Positions 24,528 through 36,095 of a stretch of 64,000 nucleotides of DNA are shown piece after piece (the stretch's first letter is position 1; each line of letters starts with the position of its first letter). The notes beneath the pieces were generated by a model. It saw nothing but the letters and a program-made list of their open reading frames with translations, was not told where the DNA came from and did no database searches. The position numbers and the translations under genes were made by a program. The DNA is from Halichondria panicea (Eukaryota > Porifera > Demospongiae > Suberitida > Halichondriidae): positions 12,200,632 to 12,264,631 of the forward strand of contig NC_087377.1 of assembly GCF_963675165.1 (NCBI RefSeq). The letters are read 5' to 3'.

Positions 24528-25589
24528 CCGGTGTCATAAAATTTTAGGCCCCCCCCGGGCCTAGAATGTTAACAGTTTAGGCCCCCCAGGGGGTCCAATC
24601 TGTTAAAATTCTAGGCCCCCCTCTTCTGCTATCCTTTTCTGCACGATAGAACGAAGTCAAAGAGATATGGTAAGGTTAGCTCTATTAGTTGACAAAGCAT
24701 CAAAGAGACTGCATGCATGCAAAGACTCTGTATCAAAGTAGTAAAAATGTTTGCATTATTATTCTATCATGGAATTCAAAGTGAAGGAAGATTTACCTTT
24801 CAAGTTACTCTAGCCTCGAGTTACTCATGCTTATACCTATAAGAGTTAAATGCTTTGATGCAGCTCTGCAATGTTGGATCTGCCTGTAAGACAATCGATG
24901 TTGTGCATAGCTATCGCCATATTTGCAACTTCGTGCTTACTTTCTCAGCCAAATTTCAGGACAAAACATGGCGGCGTTACCCCCAAGCGGCTGGCCGCCA
25001 AAGGAGGCAAAATTTTGTGAATTCACAATAAAGTATAAAGCACACAATTTTCAGTGCAAAGACAACAATTCATATCTTCCTCCATGTTCCTCCATAGAAG
25101 ATGTAAATTGTTGTGGGGATGCTCCAATAGCATCACTGGCTCAGCTCTCAAGTAATGTGGAATCATAGATAGAAGTCAAGAGAGAAACTGTTGTATCTAT
25201 GGTGGAATCACAAGCAGTTTCCTTTCGGGACAAGGGTAATCTTGGACAGTCCTGACCAATTTGGGACAGTTGGCACCTATACGTGCTTTGTGCTGCATGA
25301 GGCCTGATTCATAGAATGACATGGTGCAGTGTGATGGCTGTGAGACCAGTGGTATACTACTGTACATGCATGAAATGATGAAATGTGTGTGTGTGAGGAG
25401 AGCTGCATTCAGTAACTGGCACTGCATAGACTGTGAATACCATCAAAGACTGTATTGGTGTATTTTGAGAATGCACTGTCACATAATGTTACCGCTGTTG
25501 CGCTGTTAATGGGGGACCTAAACTTTTAAGAGGGGGCCTAAAATGTTAAAATTCTAGGCCCGGGGGGGCCTAAAATTTTATGGCACCGG
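24528..25589. mobile_element. 1.06-kb TIR element with possible PHD-finger remnant
   Basis: Left end CCGGTGTCATAAAATTTTAG, followed by a C run, is inverted relative to the right end (CTAAAATTTTATGGCACCGG, 25570-25589). Inside, the frame at 25321-25509 reads MVQCDGCE, later MHEMMKC and NWHCIDC, which resembles the zinc ligands of a PHD finger, as found in some transposon proteins. A second frame (24923-25168, NMAALPPSGWPPKEAKF) is unrecognised. No transposase core is seen and the target duplication is unclear. Confidence 0.55.
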
Positions 25590-25827
25590 CTTAGAGGCAG
25601 GCGGGAGCACGACTGCATGGACATCGCTGCTAACGGTGTTTGTGGTACATTTTTAAATCAGAAGCTGGTGCAGTGATCACAATGTTGTACAGCTGGGAGT
25701 GTGAGGAAGAAGTCAGACTGCTCATTTCCTTGACGGCCAGTAGAGCTCATTTCTGAACTGCTGACTAGACACAATAATAATAGCGCCGACTCAGCACATT
25801 TATAGCTTCTCTGTGTCAGCGCGGCAG

Positions 25828-26607
25828 TAGCCTCGAATCCAGGCTGATTAAAATACCGTATATCTTCTAATTTATCGGAACTTCTAATTACCCCGACACT
25901 CTTTTGGGAAATATTCGTTGTTCTAATAACCGACACTCCAGTACTTTAATATTACATTTGTTCTAAATATCCGGACAATACCTTGAAAAGTTGAGTTTAC
26001 CATTCATAGACGGCAAGTAAGACTTGGAGTGCTGCAGTTAGATAGCTTTGAGTACCGTACTTATTCGATTTAAAGCGATACTTTTAAATAATTACAAAGC
26101 CAGAGGTCGTTTCTTTTGGAGGTTGAAAAATTATGTTGAAGTCCTGGTGTCGCATATTTAGAGGGTCGCATCTAATTGGAGGTTATTCTACTGTCCTCGA
26201 TTATAGGCCGCTTAAATTACATTGTTTCTTGCGCCCTGGAATCGAGGCTGTGGTTTGACCTCTATTTAGGACGCGACATAAAAAAATAATTGTGAACGCT
26301 GCAGTCGCTATTTTTAGAGGTCAGAATATTGGAAAAGATCGAGGGTGTCGCATATTTGGAGGGTCGCTTTAAATCGAATAAGTGCGGTACCTAGTTTTAG
26401 ATAGTTAGTGCAACTATTCAGTGTACCTTGTTCTATTAAAGCTCGCATGCAGCTGCTTGCTTGTTCTAATTATTCCGGACACTCGCATGCTCTATAAAAA
26501 ATCTGTTCCAATTATACCTGGACAATTTCCAAAATAATTATTTTTTGCTGTCCGATAAATTAGAAGATATACGGTACCGTATTTTAATCGGCCTGGTCTC
26601 GAGGCTA
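25828..26607. mobile_element. Mutator-like element abutting the R3 start
   Basis: Ends TAGCCTCGAATCCAGG and CCTGGTCTCGAGGCTA enclose inverted blocks (TATCTTCTAATTTATCGG near 25860 against its complement near 26555). The flanks are GCGCGGCAG (25819-25827) and GCGTGGCAG (26608-26616), a 9-bp duplication with one mismatch. The interior has further inverted blocks (GGGTCGCATATTTAGAGGG near 26150 and a relative near 26345). It ends 28 bp before the R3 ATG and so must form much of that gene's promoter or 5' UTR. Confidence 0.8.
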
Positions 26608-26635
26608 GCGTGGCAGCTACACCGACCTTGAGCTA

Positions 26636-28842
26636 ATGATGGAATTTCTTGTCCAAAGATGTCTCCTGCTTTGTCTCTACACAACATCAGCTCTAGGTGT
26701 TGCAAGTAAGTTCATGTGGTTGTGTATGAGGCTATAGAGCTGAGGCCTAGACTCTCAGTTATGTATAGGTTTAGGCTCAGCATGCAGTCAGCACTAATCA
26801 ACCACAAAATATATTTAAGAAATATGATTCTTATACCAATCATTCTTGTGTGGATATAAGCTGGCAATCTAACAGTAAACTGTTTTGTTTTCAAGGTATC
26901 TATTTAATTTTCAGTCTCAGTCTATTGATTTCTACTAAGTTCAGAATCTACTGAGTAATGTATGCATGTGCTATAGATCTATGCAGATATGGTGTGTTTA
27001 GCTATTAAACTAATTGAACAAAGAGGGCAAGCTTTTTATCACACATGCTGTTATCGTCTATTTTTGCAGCCATTCAGTTGACATCCAGCACTGGTGATGG
27101 TGCGGCATGTCCAAATGACCCTGTTGTCTTCACCTGCTCTGTGAGTGGAACTGTTTTACGATGGATAGCTGATCCTCCACCTGGCTATGTCATATCTGGG
27201 CAGGTGACACAACTTTTATTTTCTACTATTACTGTTAATCTCCTGCCTGCTGGAGTTGAAGGATTCATGTTTCAAGCTGCTGTAACGAATACAAGTAATG
27301 GTACTCTTACCTCCACTCTCACCACCATCACTGAGGTGTCCTTGCTGAATGGCAGTGTTGTCACCTGTTCCAGCGGTGGAACAATGGAGTCACGATCAAT
27401 TACAGTGGCCAGTCAGTGAGCCAAAACAAAACACTGCATGTATATTATTGCATCTCAAACAGACTCTCCATCGTCTCCATCAACTCCAATATTGGCTTCA
27501 CAACATAATGTAGTCAGTTCCACTATTATCACTCTGGACTGGGAATCTCCCTCTTCTACTGGTGGTGTGTCACTCAGCTATGTCCTCATAATCTCCCCAA
27601 CACCTCTCTCCGGGTCAACAGTCACTGTGGAGACCACCTCAGCACAGATCATTACTTCTTACAATATTCTCTACACTGTGGCCATCAGAGCTGTAAACTG
27701 TGCTGGATTTAGTAGTGATATTATGATGACGATGATTCCTTCTATTGGTAATTAGTTGCTATACACTAGCTAACCTTGTGTTATTTATTTTCTGCTTGCT
27801 GCAGTTATCTGCCCCTCTAACCCAACACCTGCAAACAGAGTGACCATCAATGGTGCTCCACCACTGCCTGCACTAGTAGGATCAACACTAAGCTTCACTT
27901 GCAATGGACAGATGGTACTAGCAACCTGTGAGAGTGATGGACGATGGTCACCTGACTCCACCACATATAACTGTCCCTCAGGTTAGATAGATCACTTTCA
28001 TGACTGTTACTATTTGCCCCCTTCCTTAGAGGTCACCTGTGGGCCTCCTGTCACACCTTCCAGAGGCAGTGTGGACGTTCAGGGCCAGACATCACCCTTT
28101 TTGATGGACTCAGTGATAAACTTTCGTTGTGACAAGGGACTTTTCCCAGCTGGTGATATGTCCAGTACATGTGACAGTGTAGGAGGAGTGGGAATTTGGA
28201 GACCAGACACTAATATAATTTGCAGAGACATACCTGGTGAGCATGCCGTTAACTATAGTGTGCATCATAACTATAATTATGTTGCATTCACCACAGTCAA
28301 CTGCTCTCTACCCAAGGAACCATCCAAGGGTATTATTATAGTGGACTATGAGCTGTTGAATGAGACAGTGTTCGCGGGAACAATGCTGACTTACCAGTGT
28401 GACAATGGACTCTCACTGGCTGGACCCAACACCATCACTTGCACTAATGCTGGAGTCTGGAGCACTGAGCCTGAGGCAATCATGTGTGTGTCCCCAACTG
28501 AAGGTGAAGGCCATCATGTGTGTACTTGAATGTGAGTTATGGTTCGTAATCTCATAATACCTCGATTTTACAGGTCCTACTGCCACCTCCCTATCCATTG
28601 GTGCAGTTGCTGCTATCAGCGTAATTATTACTTTCTTTGTGGCTGCCATTCTTGGATTCCTCACTGGACTCATAGTGATGCACCTTTGCTCTCGTAAGAA
28701 GGCGGTGTACTCTCTAGCAGCTAAAGGACAAGCTAACGTAGGACCCACAGCACAGCCAGCTGGTCCTGTTTATGAGGAGGTGTCACCTAAAGAGGAGATG
28801 GAACTGAACACTAACCAGGCGTATGGACCAGTAGGACTGTGA
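26636..28842 (+). CDS. R3: Ig-FN3-CCP3 receptor with tyrosine-motif tail (complete)
   Basis: Seven exons: 26636-26705, 27070-27411, 27463-27747, 27805-27981, 28030-28236, 28297-28503, 28574-28842; all introns phase 1, total 518 residues. Residues 1-23 are a signal peptide (MMEFLVQRCLLLCLYTTSAL). 24-137 is an Ig-like domain (ACPNDPVVFTCSVSG, then RWIADPPP and VVTCSS). 138-232 is an FN3 domain (TLDWESPSS, SYVLIISPTPLSGS, YTVAIRAVNC). 233-291, 292-360 and 361-429 are CCP-like modules. 430-518 holds one membrane helix, RKK, and a tail with PVYEEVSPKEE and NQAYGPVGL. The start was chosen because the first of two adjacent ATGs gives the signal peptide. AATAAA lies at 28984-28989. CCP1 is short (59 residues). 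Inferred role: cell-surface recognition with tyrosine-based signalling or endocytosis. Confidence 0.93.
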
Positions 28843-28983
28843 ACCGTGCATTTTGTTTTCCACCCAACGTACATTGTCATTCAGAATACATGTATAATTA
28901 TAGCTAGCTTTAAGGTATAGTTGAGTTACGTATTATGCATCTGTTCATTATAAAACCATCACATGTTTTGTATCAGTATTATC

Positions 28984-28989
28984 AATAAA
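28984..28989 (+). promoter_or_regulatory. Poly(A) signal of R3
   Basis: AATAAA about 140 bp after the R3 stop codon, in AT-rich sequence shared with the 3' flank of R8. Confidence 0.55.
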
Positions 28990-29249
28990 ATAAGCAACAA
29001 TTAAGAGAAGTCAAACTTGTCCTAAAGGAAATGAATCACAGCACATACATAAATATTGGTACTGAAACAGCATAATAATTATTATCATGAGGTTAGGATA
29101 ATAAGTGACTGTATGTAGATCTATGTACAGTGAAACCTCCACTGGCACACGATAGTATTTGTTTTTGGGACTCGAGATCCGGAAATTCCGGCTACGTGAT
29201 TTTATTACGCATGCATGTGCACAATCAGCGCTATAAATATTATGTTAAA

Positions 29250-30090
29250 TGAAAGTAAAATTTTGGATCTGAGTAAGCCAGTGTATAATTATATATTCCT
29301 CAGAGGGCTCTGCTGCTGTGTGTCCCACACCATATCATGTGTTTAACCATCACCAACATACCTCCTGTCACGATCCAGGATCCATGCTCACCTTCATTCA
29401 CTTGCCATGGAGACAGAAATGAAGAACCTCGGCAGTTACTGTAGCAGGTGGTCCCTTAACACTGGGACTTTTAATTCACTGCTACATGATCATCTATTCA
29501 GCTCTAGGTGGCAGGGCTGCTGCCTTTGGACCTACAGTATAGCTATATAGTTGGCCGTTGGAGGTGTTGTTGGCGGTCTGTGTGCATGTGCATGGTGGTA
29601 CTGATTGTTGTAGTGCTTATAGTTTCACCAAGAAAAGAGTTTATGTACGTTTTACGATACCTTTCAATTGTCATTATGACAAGTGAGACAATGATCTGTC
29701 GAAGTGATTGAGATTGTGTAAAGACTATCTTGTCCTAAAGAGGCCACAATGATGATCGAGTTGCAGTCGAATCAGGTTTATGAGAATCAAATATCAGGTA
29801 GAGAGTAGCTATAAAGCATTAGCTAGCTACTTGATTGCACTGAACTGTTTGTTTGCATTCATCTCTATAGTCAACAGTTTGTATCCTTTTTATGATTACA
29901 GCAGCTGGCTAAACCAACACCAACAGGTTACTTTTCTTCTCAGCCTATAAAGTAAGCAATTTAGCAAATGTTTCCTTAACGATCATGACTGATGCAGGAC
30001 CAAAGCTGCAGGGCAACACCAGAGACAACTCCATATTGGAAGTCTGGGACAAATTAACTGCACCATACTCTTCAATCTATATGGGTAAAC
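29250..30090 (+). pseudogene. R4: decayed receptor copy with alternative tail
   Basis: Pieces in order: the end of an FN3 exon and donor (about 29262-29275); a CCP1-type exon (29318-29482) that aligns with R5 exon 4 but has indels and stops; a possible membrane exon (29550-29600, AVGGVVGGLCACAWWY); a tail exon ending at 29797 (IELQSNQVYENQIS, good donor); a segment near 29873-29924 (YPFYDYSSWLNQHQQ); and an exon at 29998-30084 (GPKLQGNTRDNSILEVWDKL, then YSSIYM). The last three are open and in family phase. The signal peptide, Ig and most FN3 are absent, so no complete gene remains. The tail has YEN (Grb2-type SH2 consensus) and NxxY and differs from the YEEV tail. R6 is its duplicate. Confidence 0.6.
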
Positions 30091-30365
30091 ATTGCTTTTA
30101 GATCTTTTAGTGCCCATATTAATTTATACTGACAATAAACCCACTGTTCTGGTACGTACCATGGCTCGAGAGGTATATATCTAATCTAGATCTAGTGTAT
30201 GTCACATTTGCTTATGCACTTTTTTGCCATGTTAAATATTGCGGTGATCAAGATTTACCGAAGATCGCCAAATCAAATTTAAAAACCGTCAAATTAAAGT
30301 TTTCCGGTGGACACAACGTCATTGCAGTAGCCACGCCTGAGACACCGAATTAAGAAATACCAAGT

Positions 30366-30650
30366 GCAGGGTGTCATACAGTATATGAAGTAGAGGGAGG
30401 GAATACAGACACGTGCAGGAGCGGATCCAGGAATTTTAAACGGGAGCCGGAGGGGTCTAAATCAAAAACATTTGTAAAAGGTAAACTGTTTTTGAAGACC
30501 ATGTCATAATAATTATAAACATGACCTGGGCCAACAATTGTTCTGATGGGTTTTGGAGTTGCCTAAGCATTCTCATCATGCAAGTAGTACCTGAATACAA
30601 ATGTTAGGGGGGGGGGTATCCCCCTTCCCTTTCTGTATGACACCCTGCCA
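30366..30650. mobile_element. MITE with CAGGGTGTCATACAG ends
   Basis: Left end CAGGGTGTCATACAG is the reverse complement of the right end CTGTATGACACCCTG. Possible flanking repeat CCAAGT on both sides. The interior includes a second repeat beginning GCAGGAGCGGATCCAGGA, suggesting nesting. No coding content. Confidence 0.6.
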
Positions 30651-31205
30651 AGTCAGTTCAAATGGCTCATTAATTCATAATACCCGCCAAATTTTCCAGT
30701 TTACGATGGTTACTCCTGCCGCTATTGTCATTGAATTCCTCGCTCGGCTCCTAGTTAAACACTTTTGCTGTCGTAATTTAATTTTCTCCTTGGCATTCAT
30801 TAATAGATAGAGTCATGTGGCCATTATTTATAGTTTGATGGTTATACACAGTGTGCGATGATATTGCGTCTATGTTGTGCTTTAGAGGAATAGTGTGGGA
30901 ATAAGAGGCAATTTGAAAAGGCTGTTTTTAACTTGAGCATAAAAGAATAGTATAAATAGGTAATATCTCGAGTATAATCTACCACCAACCCCTAACTGTA
31001 CAATCATGTACAGCCGCACCTGGTAGCTAATAGATTTGGCAAATCTAATTATGTGGTTTCGAACAAGTTAACACCATGCACTAACCACCAATGCAAACAG
31101 TCATTTCAACATTATAATAATCAACATTCTGGAACACACATTTTTCTGGCTTTTCATCATAGCTAGGTCATCAATAAGTGTTGTACCAGCTAGCTAGCTC
31201 CTGCA

Positions 31206-33440
31206 ATGCAAGTACAGACAGTTATTATTATCAGCATCCAGCTGTTTTCTCTTGCTGCAGGTAAGTTATAATACATCATGTACATGCATGTTCACTGGAA
31301 CACACATTTTTTACAGCCACTTTGACATCCAACTCCACTGTGGCTTACCCTGATGACACTGTCACCTTCACCTGCACTCTGCCTGGTAGTCTCATACGAT
31401 GGATGGCTTCACAAGGCCAAGTGCAGTTGTTCAGAATCGATTTGACCGTCAGCAACACTGATGAGACGCGAGGTAATCCAGCATTCTGTGGTGTTCTCAC
31501 TGATTCCAGTAGAGGAATGCTCACTGCCACTCTCACGTCACTGTCTGAGGCCTCCATTGTAGAGGGTATTATGGTGGATTGTGTGGGAGAGAGCTCACGA
31601 GAGGGTCCTCTCACCATCACTGTGGCTGGTGAGTTCTTTGTTTGTAACATAACACTGTGGAAAGTGGTTCATACACCCACATGCAGATCCACCCTCCCCT
31701 CCACTGAACCCAAGAGTATCCTCCACTCTAAATCAACCCAGCTCCTCTAATATCACTCTGGACTGGGACTCCCCCTCCTCTACTGGTGGTGTGTCTGTCA
31801 GTTATGTCCTCACCATCTCCCCAACACCTCTCTCCGGGTCACCAGTCACCATGGATACCACCTCCACACAGATCACCATCTCGTACAACACTACCTACAA
31901 TGTGACTATCAGAGCTGTCAACTGTGTTGGAATGAGTCAAGAAACTTCAATTGTTGATTTGAGTAAGCCATTATTTGCCTTGGGAATGTCGTCATTGATT
32001 GTATTTGGCTGCATTTTTATAGTTCATAAAACATACGTACTTGTCTTATCATACTATTAAATCAACGCAGTGGTGTGCCCCACACCGTCTACTGCTGCTG
32101 GTGTGACCATCACCAACGCACCTCCTGTCACTATTGGTGGATCCATGCTCACCTTCACTTGCAGTGGAGACAGTGAAGTGACCTCAACCTGTGGCAGTAT
32201 ACATAGTGGATGGTCTCCTGACCCTGGGACCTTCGACTGCAGCAGTCCAGTTACAGGTATCATACATGAGGAATTAACTCTCTAAAGGGAATGTTGATCT
32301 CGTGCAGTAGATCCCCCAGTCAGTTGTGGTTCTCCTGCTATACCATCTAGAGGCAGTGTGGACATCAATGGTGGGACACCACCCTTCTCACTGAGTTCAC
32401 AAGTCATCTATCGCTGTGATGAGGGACTGTTCCCCCCTGATGTGAGGACCAGCACATGCACTGATGTGGGGGATAGGGGAGAGTGGGTGGAGAATCCTGG
32501 GAGCTTGGTGTGCAGAGAGAGGCCAGGTGAATTGTAGTTGGGCCAAGCCAACTTCTAGGCAGGCCGGTAAAAAAAAATCTGGAGAGTGGGAGTTTTTAGA
32601 CTTAAATTGTTAGGCTTTCTACACCACACTGAGTTGTGGTAACCAAATAAGTGTTATGGAGTGGGTGGTTGTAGGTGTTTTTTTACCAAAAAGTGACTCG
32701 CTTGCATTCGTGAAGTGTGTAATTAAGTTGGCTTGGCCTTGTTCAGAGGGTTTTTGATTTCCTTCATTCTATAATTTCTGTGAATTGTATTAGTTTATGT
32801 ACACCGTTCGTTTCACACTTTCTTAGTATTCAATGGCAGGTTATTGGATGCTCGTGTTCATATTACAAACATGTACTCATAAAGTCATTTTTTGACCGTC
32901 CCTATAGTCAACTGCACTGTACCTGCTGAGCCTTGCAATGGTGCTATAGTTGAGTATGAGAGGTTGAACGAGACAGTGTTGGAGGGAACAGTGATGACCT
33001 ACCAGTGTGACAATGGATTCTCACTGACTGGACCCAACATCATCGCTTGCACTAATGCTGGAGTCTGGAGCACTGAGCCAGAGGAAATCATGTGTGTACT
33101 TACAACTGAAGGTGATGGATGAGCTTTGTAATTGTTTGCTTATCTACTACCGGTATTCCATCTCATAGTTTATACTGTCGCTCCTTTGTTCTCCACTTCT
33201 GCAACTGTCACTATCAATGTGGTCATCACTTTCATTGTCACTCTAGTCATTGGATTCCTCACTGGGCTCCTAGTGATGCATGTTTCCTCTCGTAAGAAGG
33301 CAGTAGTATACTCCCCGGCAACTGAAGGACAAGCTAACGTAGGACCCACTGCACCAGCTGTTCCTGTTTATGAAGAGGTGTCACCCAAAGAAGAGATTAA
33401 ACTCAACACAAACCAGGCGTATGGACCATTTGGACTGTAA
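31206..33440 (+). CDS. R5: Ig-FN3-CCP3 receptor with tyrosine-motif tail (complete)
   Basis: Seven exons: 31206-31260, 31317-31628, 31687-31962, 32071-32256, 32308-32526, 32908-33111, 33169-33440; all introns phase 1, 507 residues. Residues 1-18 are the signal peptide (MQVQTVIIISIQLFSLAA). 19-122 is the Ig-like domain (YPDDTVTFTCTLPGSLIRWM): the first of the usual two N-terminal cysteines is replaced by tyrosine, and the domain is 10 residues shorter than in R3 and R7. 123-214 is FN3 (TLDWDSPSSTGGVSVSYVLT). 215-276, 277-349 and 350-417 are CCP modules. 418-507 holds the membrane helix (VVITFIVTLVIGFLTGLLVM), RKK, and a tail with PVYEEVSPKEE and NQAYGPFGL. Intron 5 contains a small inverted-repeat element. 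Inferred role as for R3. Confidence 0.93.
32541..32740. mobile_element. Small MITE inside R5 intron 5
   Basis: GGCCAAGCCAACTT near 32541 is the reverse complement of AAGTTGGCTTGGCC near 32726. The 200-bp insert makes this intron 381 bp, against about 50-60 bp for the same intron in R3 and R7. Confidence 0.6.
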
Positions 33441-34270
33441 AACTCATTCACTATAATATTCAATAGCATTCAACAGGTTACACAGGAAAAATATCTAAAT
33501 TTCCTATACTTTCAGGATAGTACAAAATTTCCTGTAGACTTTCCTTTATGAATCTTACACATGTCCTGAACTTCTTCAGGAATAGTAAAGGAAACTAGTT
33601 GTACAGGAAACGTTGCACTATCCTTTGTAAGTAGGTTGCAGGACACTTGCAGGACACCTGCCATTTTTCAGGAAATGTGCAGATTTTATGGGCTGCACTG
33701 TAGCAGGACTGTAGCAAATATTTTCCCTGTGTTAATTGTGTTATTCTGCCATTGCATTTGTTTTATAGGCCATGTAGACTCGCTACGTGTTTCATCTTGC
33801 CTGGAGATTGTCTCAATTGCATTCCCTATATAATACATCAGAGGAGGTTATTTTAACTGTAAAATTTGCCATTGTTATAACGTATTAAAGTGGTGTGCTT
33901 CTTTTGAACCAAGTGATCAAACTCGACAGTTATTATAATTATGGCTCGGCGTGTGGTAGTATGTGCATTACACCCTAGCTTTCAGCTATTGTTTTCCTTG
34001 CAACTTTCATTATTCAGCATCGGATATAAATGTATATGTATACGTAATATTATTCATTGAGAACAATGTAAACAATAGCACTGCATCTGTTCACATACTT
34101 AAACTGATCGATATGCACAATCATGTATGTATTGAAAAAAACAACAATAAGAGAATATTAATTATACAAATGTACCTGGAACTGCCCTTGAGCTTGAGAC
34201 AGTGTGTATACTGTTCTGTCCAACTTGCCCAGATTCCTGCAGAGTTTGTTAATTGAACACACTCAAAAAA

Positions 34271-34389
<119 letters not shown>

Positions 34390-34399
34390 TCAGAGTTCT

Positions 34400-35045
34400 G
34401 AAGACATAATAGTCTGTTTCAGTGAGGCACTGGTGTCTCAACCCATACACTATCACTAGAGTTACTTTCATATCTTACTCATCTCACCAGTTTGAGCAGT
34501 GTATGTCTAACCAGGAGGTTGATGTGTTGAGGGTAGTGTCTGTGTTGTAGTGTCTCAGCACAGAGGGGGAGGAGGGAGGACACTCGGTCACCACACACAC
34601 TCACACCACTTAGCTCTCCAAGCAGGAGAAAAGGAAACTGTCGGGTGTGCAAGAGATTCAGTCAATTAAAACTGCCATTACAGTACTCAACACTTGAACA
34701 CTTAGATCCTAGTGAAACATTTATACGACATGCACATCAACAAAAGTACCCTAGCCTTATTACACACATCTTTGTACATGCATGCATCATCAGTACGCAT
34801 ATAATCTACACAACACATACATGTACCTTTATCCCATACTCACATATATCATCCACACACATAACACACCCTTACCCGCTTGTGATAGTGTGAGTCTATA
34901 CATCCTCCCCTCATTTTGGGGGCCAGTGAATCACATGAGTATACACCTGCTAGTTTCTGTGGGTTGGGTCGTCATGGATACAACGCACAACCCCAATTCT
35001 GATACATCATCAATCAGAGGAGCTGAGAAAATGGGGAGAAGGTGA
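34400..35045 (-). pseudogene. HEAT-repeat gene fragment M3
   Basis: Two minus-strand exon remnants: 34480-34625 (LGELSGVSVCGDRVSSLLPL, then CAETLQHRHYPQHINLL) and 34870-35040 (the PGP...CMDSH exon, degraded). The connecting intron matches other copies. No other exons are nearby. Confidence 0.65.
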
Positions 35046-35069
35046 ACAACTTCAACATCCAGTCATGAT

Positions 35070-36030
35070 AATTTTATTGTTACTCTGGACTGGGACCTCC
35101 TTCCTGAAAGTCTGTTAAACAGCCAACTATAATTATGTCCTCATCTCCCTAACACCTCTCTCTAAGTCACCAGTCACTGTGGAGACCATCTCGGCACAGA
35201 TCACTATCTCCTACAACACTCCCTACAACGTGACCATCAGAGCTGAGAGCTGCATGTACTATAATGTTGAATAGAAGTCAAATTTTGAATCTGAGTAAGC
35301 CAGTATAATTATCATTTTCCTCTTTACTGCCGGCTGCTGTGTGTCACCAACATACCTCCTGTCATGATTCATGGATCCATACTCATCCTAATTCAGTCAC
35401 TTGCAATGGAGACATGCACAGGAATGAAGAACCTCAGCATTCAGCAGTATAGCGGGTAGTCTCCTAACACTGGGACTTTTGATTCACTGCCACATATGAT
35501 AATCTATTATTCAGCTCTAGGTAGCAGGGCTGCTGCCTTTGGACCTAGCTATAATTATAGTTGGCTGTTGGAGGTGTTGTGTTGGTGTTCTGTTTGTTTT
35601 TGATTGTTTTTGATTGTTGTAGAGCTCATAGTTGTTTGTTTCACCAAGAACTTGAAAAGTGGAGGTTATGGAAGGATGCATGTTTACGATTGTACAAATC
35701 AATTTTGTTTATGAGAAGTGAGACAATGGAGATTTTGTAATGACTAACTTGCTCTGGAGGCCACATTGAGTTGCAGTCGAATCAGGCTTATATTTTGGAG
35801 AAATCAAATAATTATAATATTATGCTACTTGATCTTGATTGTGAACTGTTTGTTTACTTATCAATAATGGTCATGATTGCATTCATCTTTATTGTCAACA
35901 GAACAGTATCCTTTATGATCACAACAGCTGGCTAAACAAACACTAACAGGTTACTCAGCCCACAGCTATTTACTGAAGTCAGCAATTTAGCAAATGTTTC
36001 ATTAACGATATTTACTTTTTGAAAACTTCT
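35070..36030 (+). pseudogene. R6: decayed receptor copy, duplicate of R4
   Basis: Pieces in order: an FN3 exon (35070-35290; TLDWDL-like start, SPVTVETISAQITISYNTPY recognisable, with frame breaks); a CCP1-type exon (35337-35490) with the same rearrangements as R4; a membrane-like segment near 35575-35640 (AVGGVVLVFCLFLIVFDCC); a tail segment near 35765 (IELQSNQAY); and a match to the R4 YSSWLN exon near 35925 with a stop. The shared lesions show R4 and R6 were duplicated after some decay. It sits directly upstream of R7, as R4 sits upstream of R5. Confidence 0.6.
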
Positions 36031-36095
36031 TCAGGACAACTCTACTGGTCCAGGAGCTAGGTTAACGAGGCTCAGCATAGAATTAGAACTGGATA

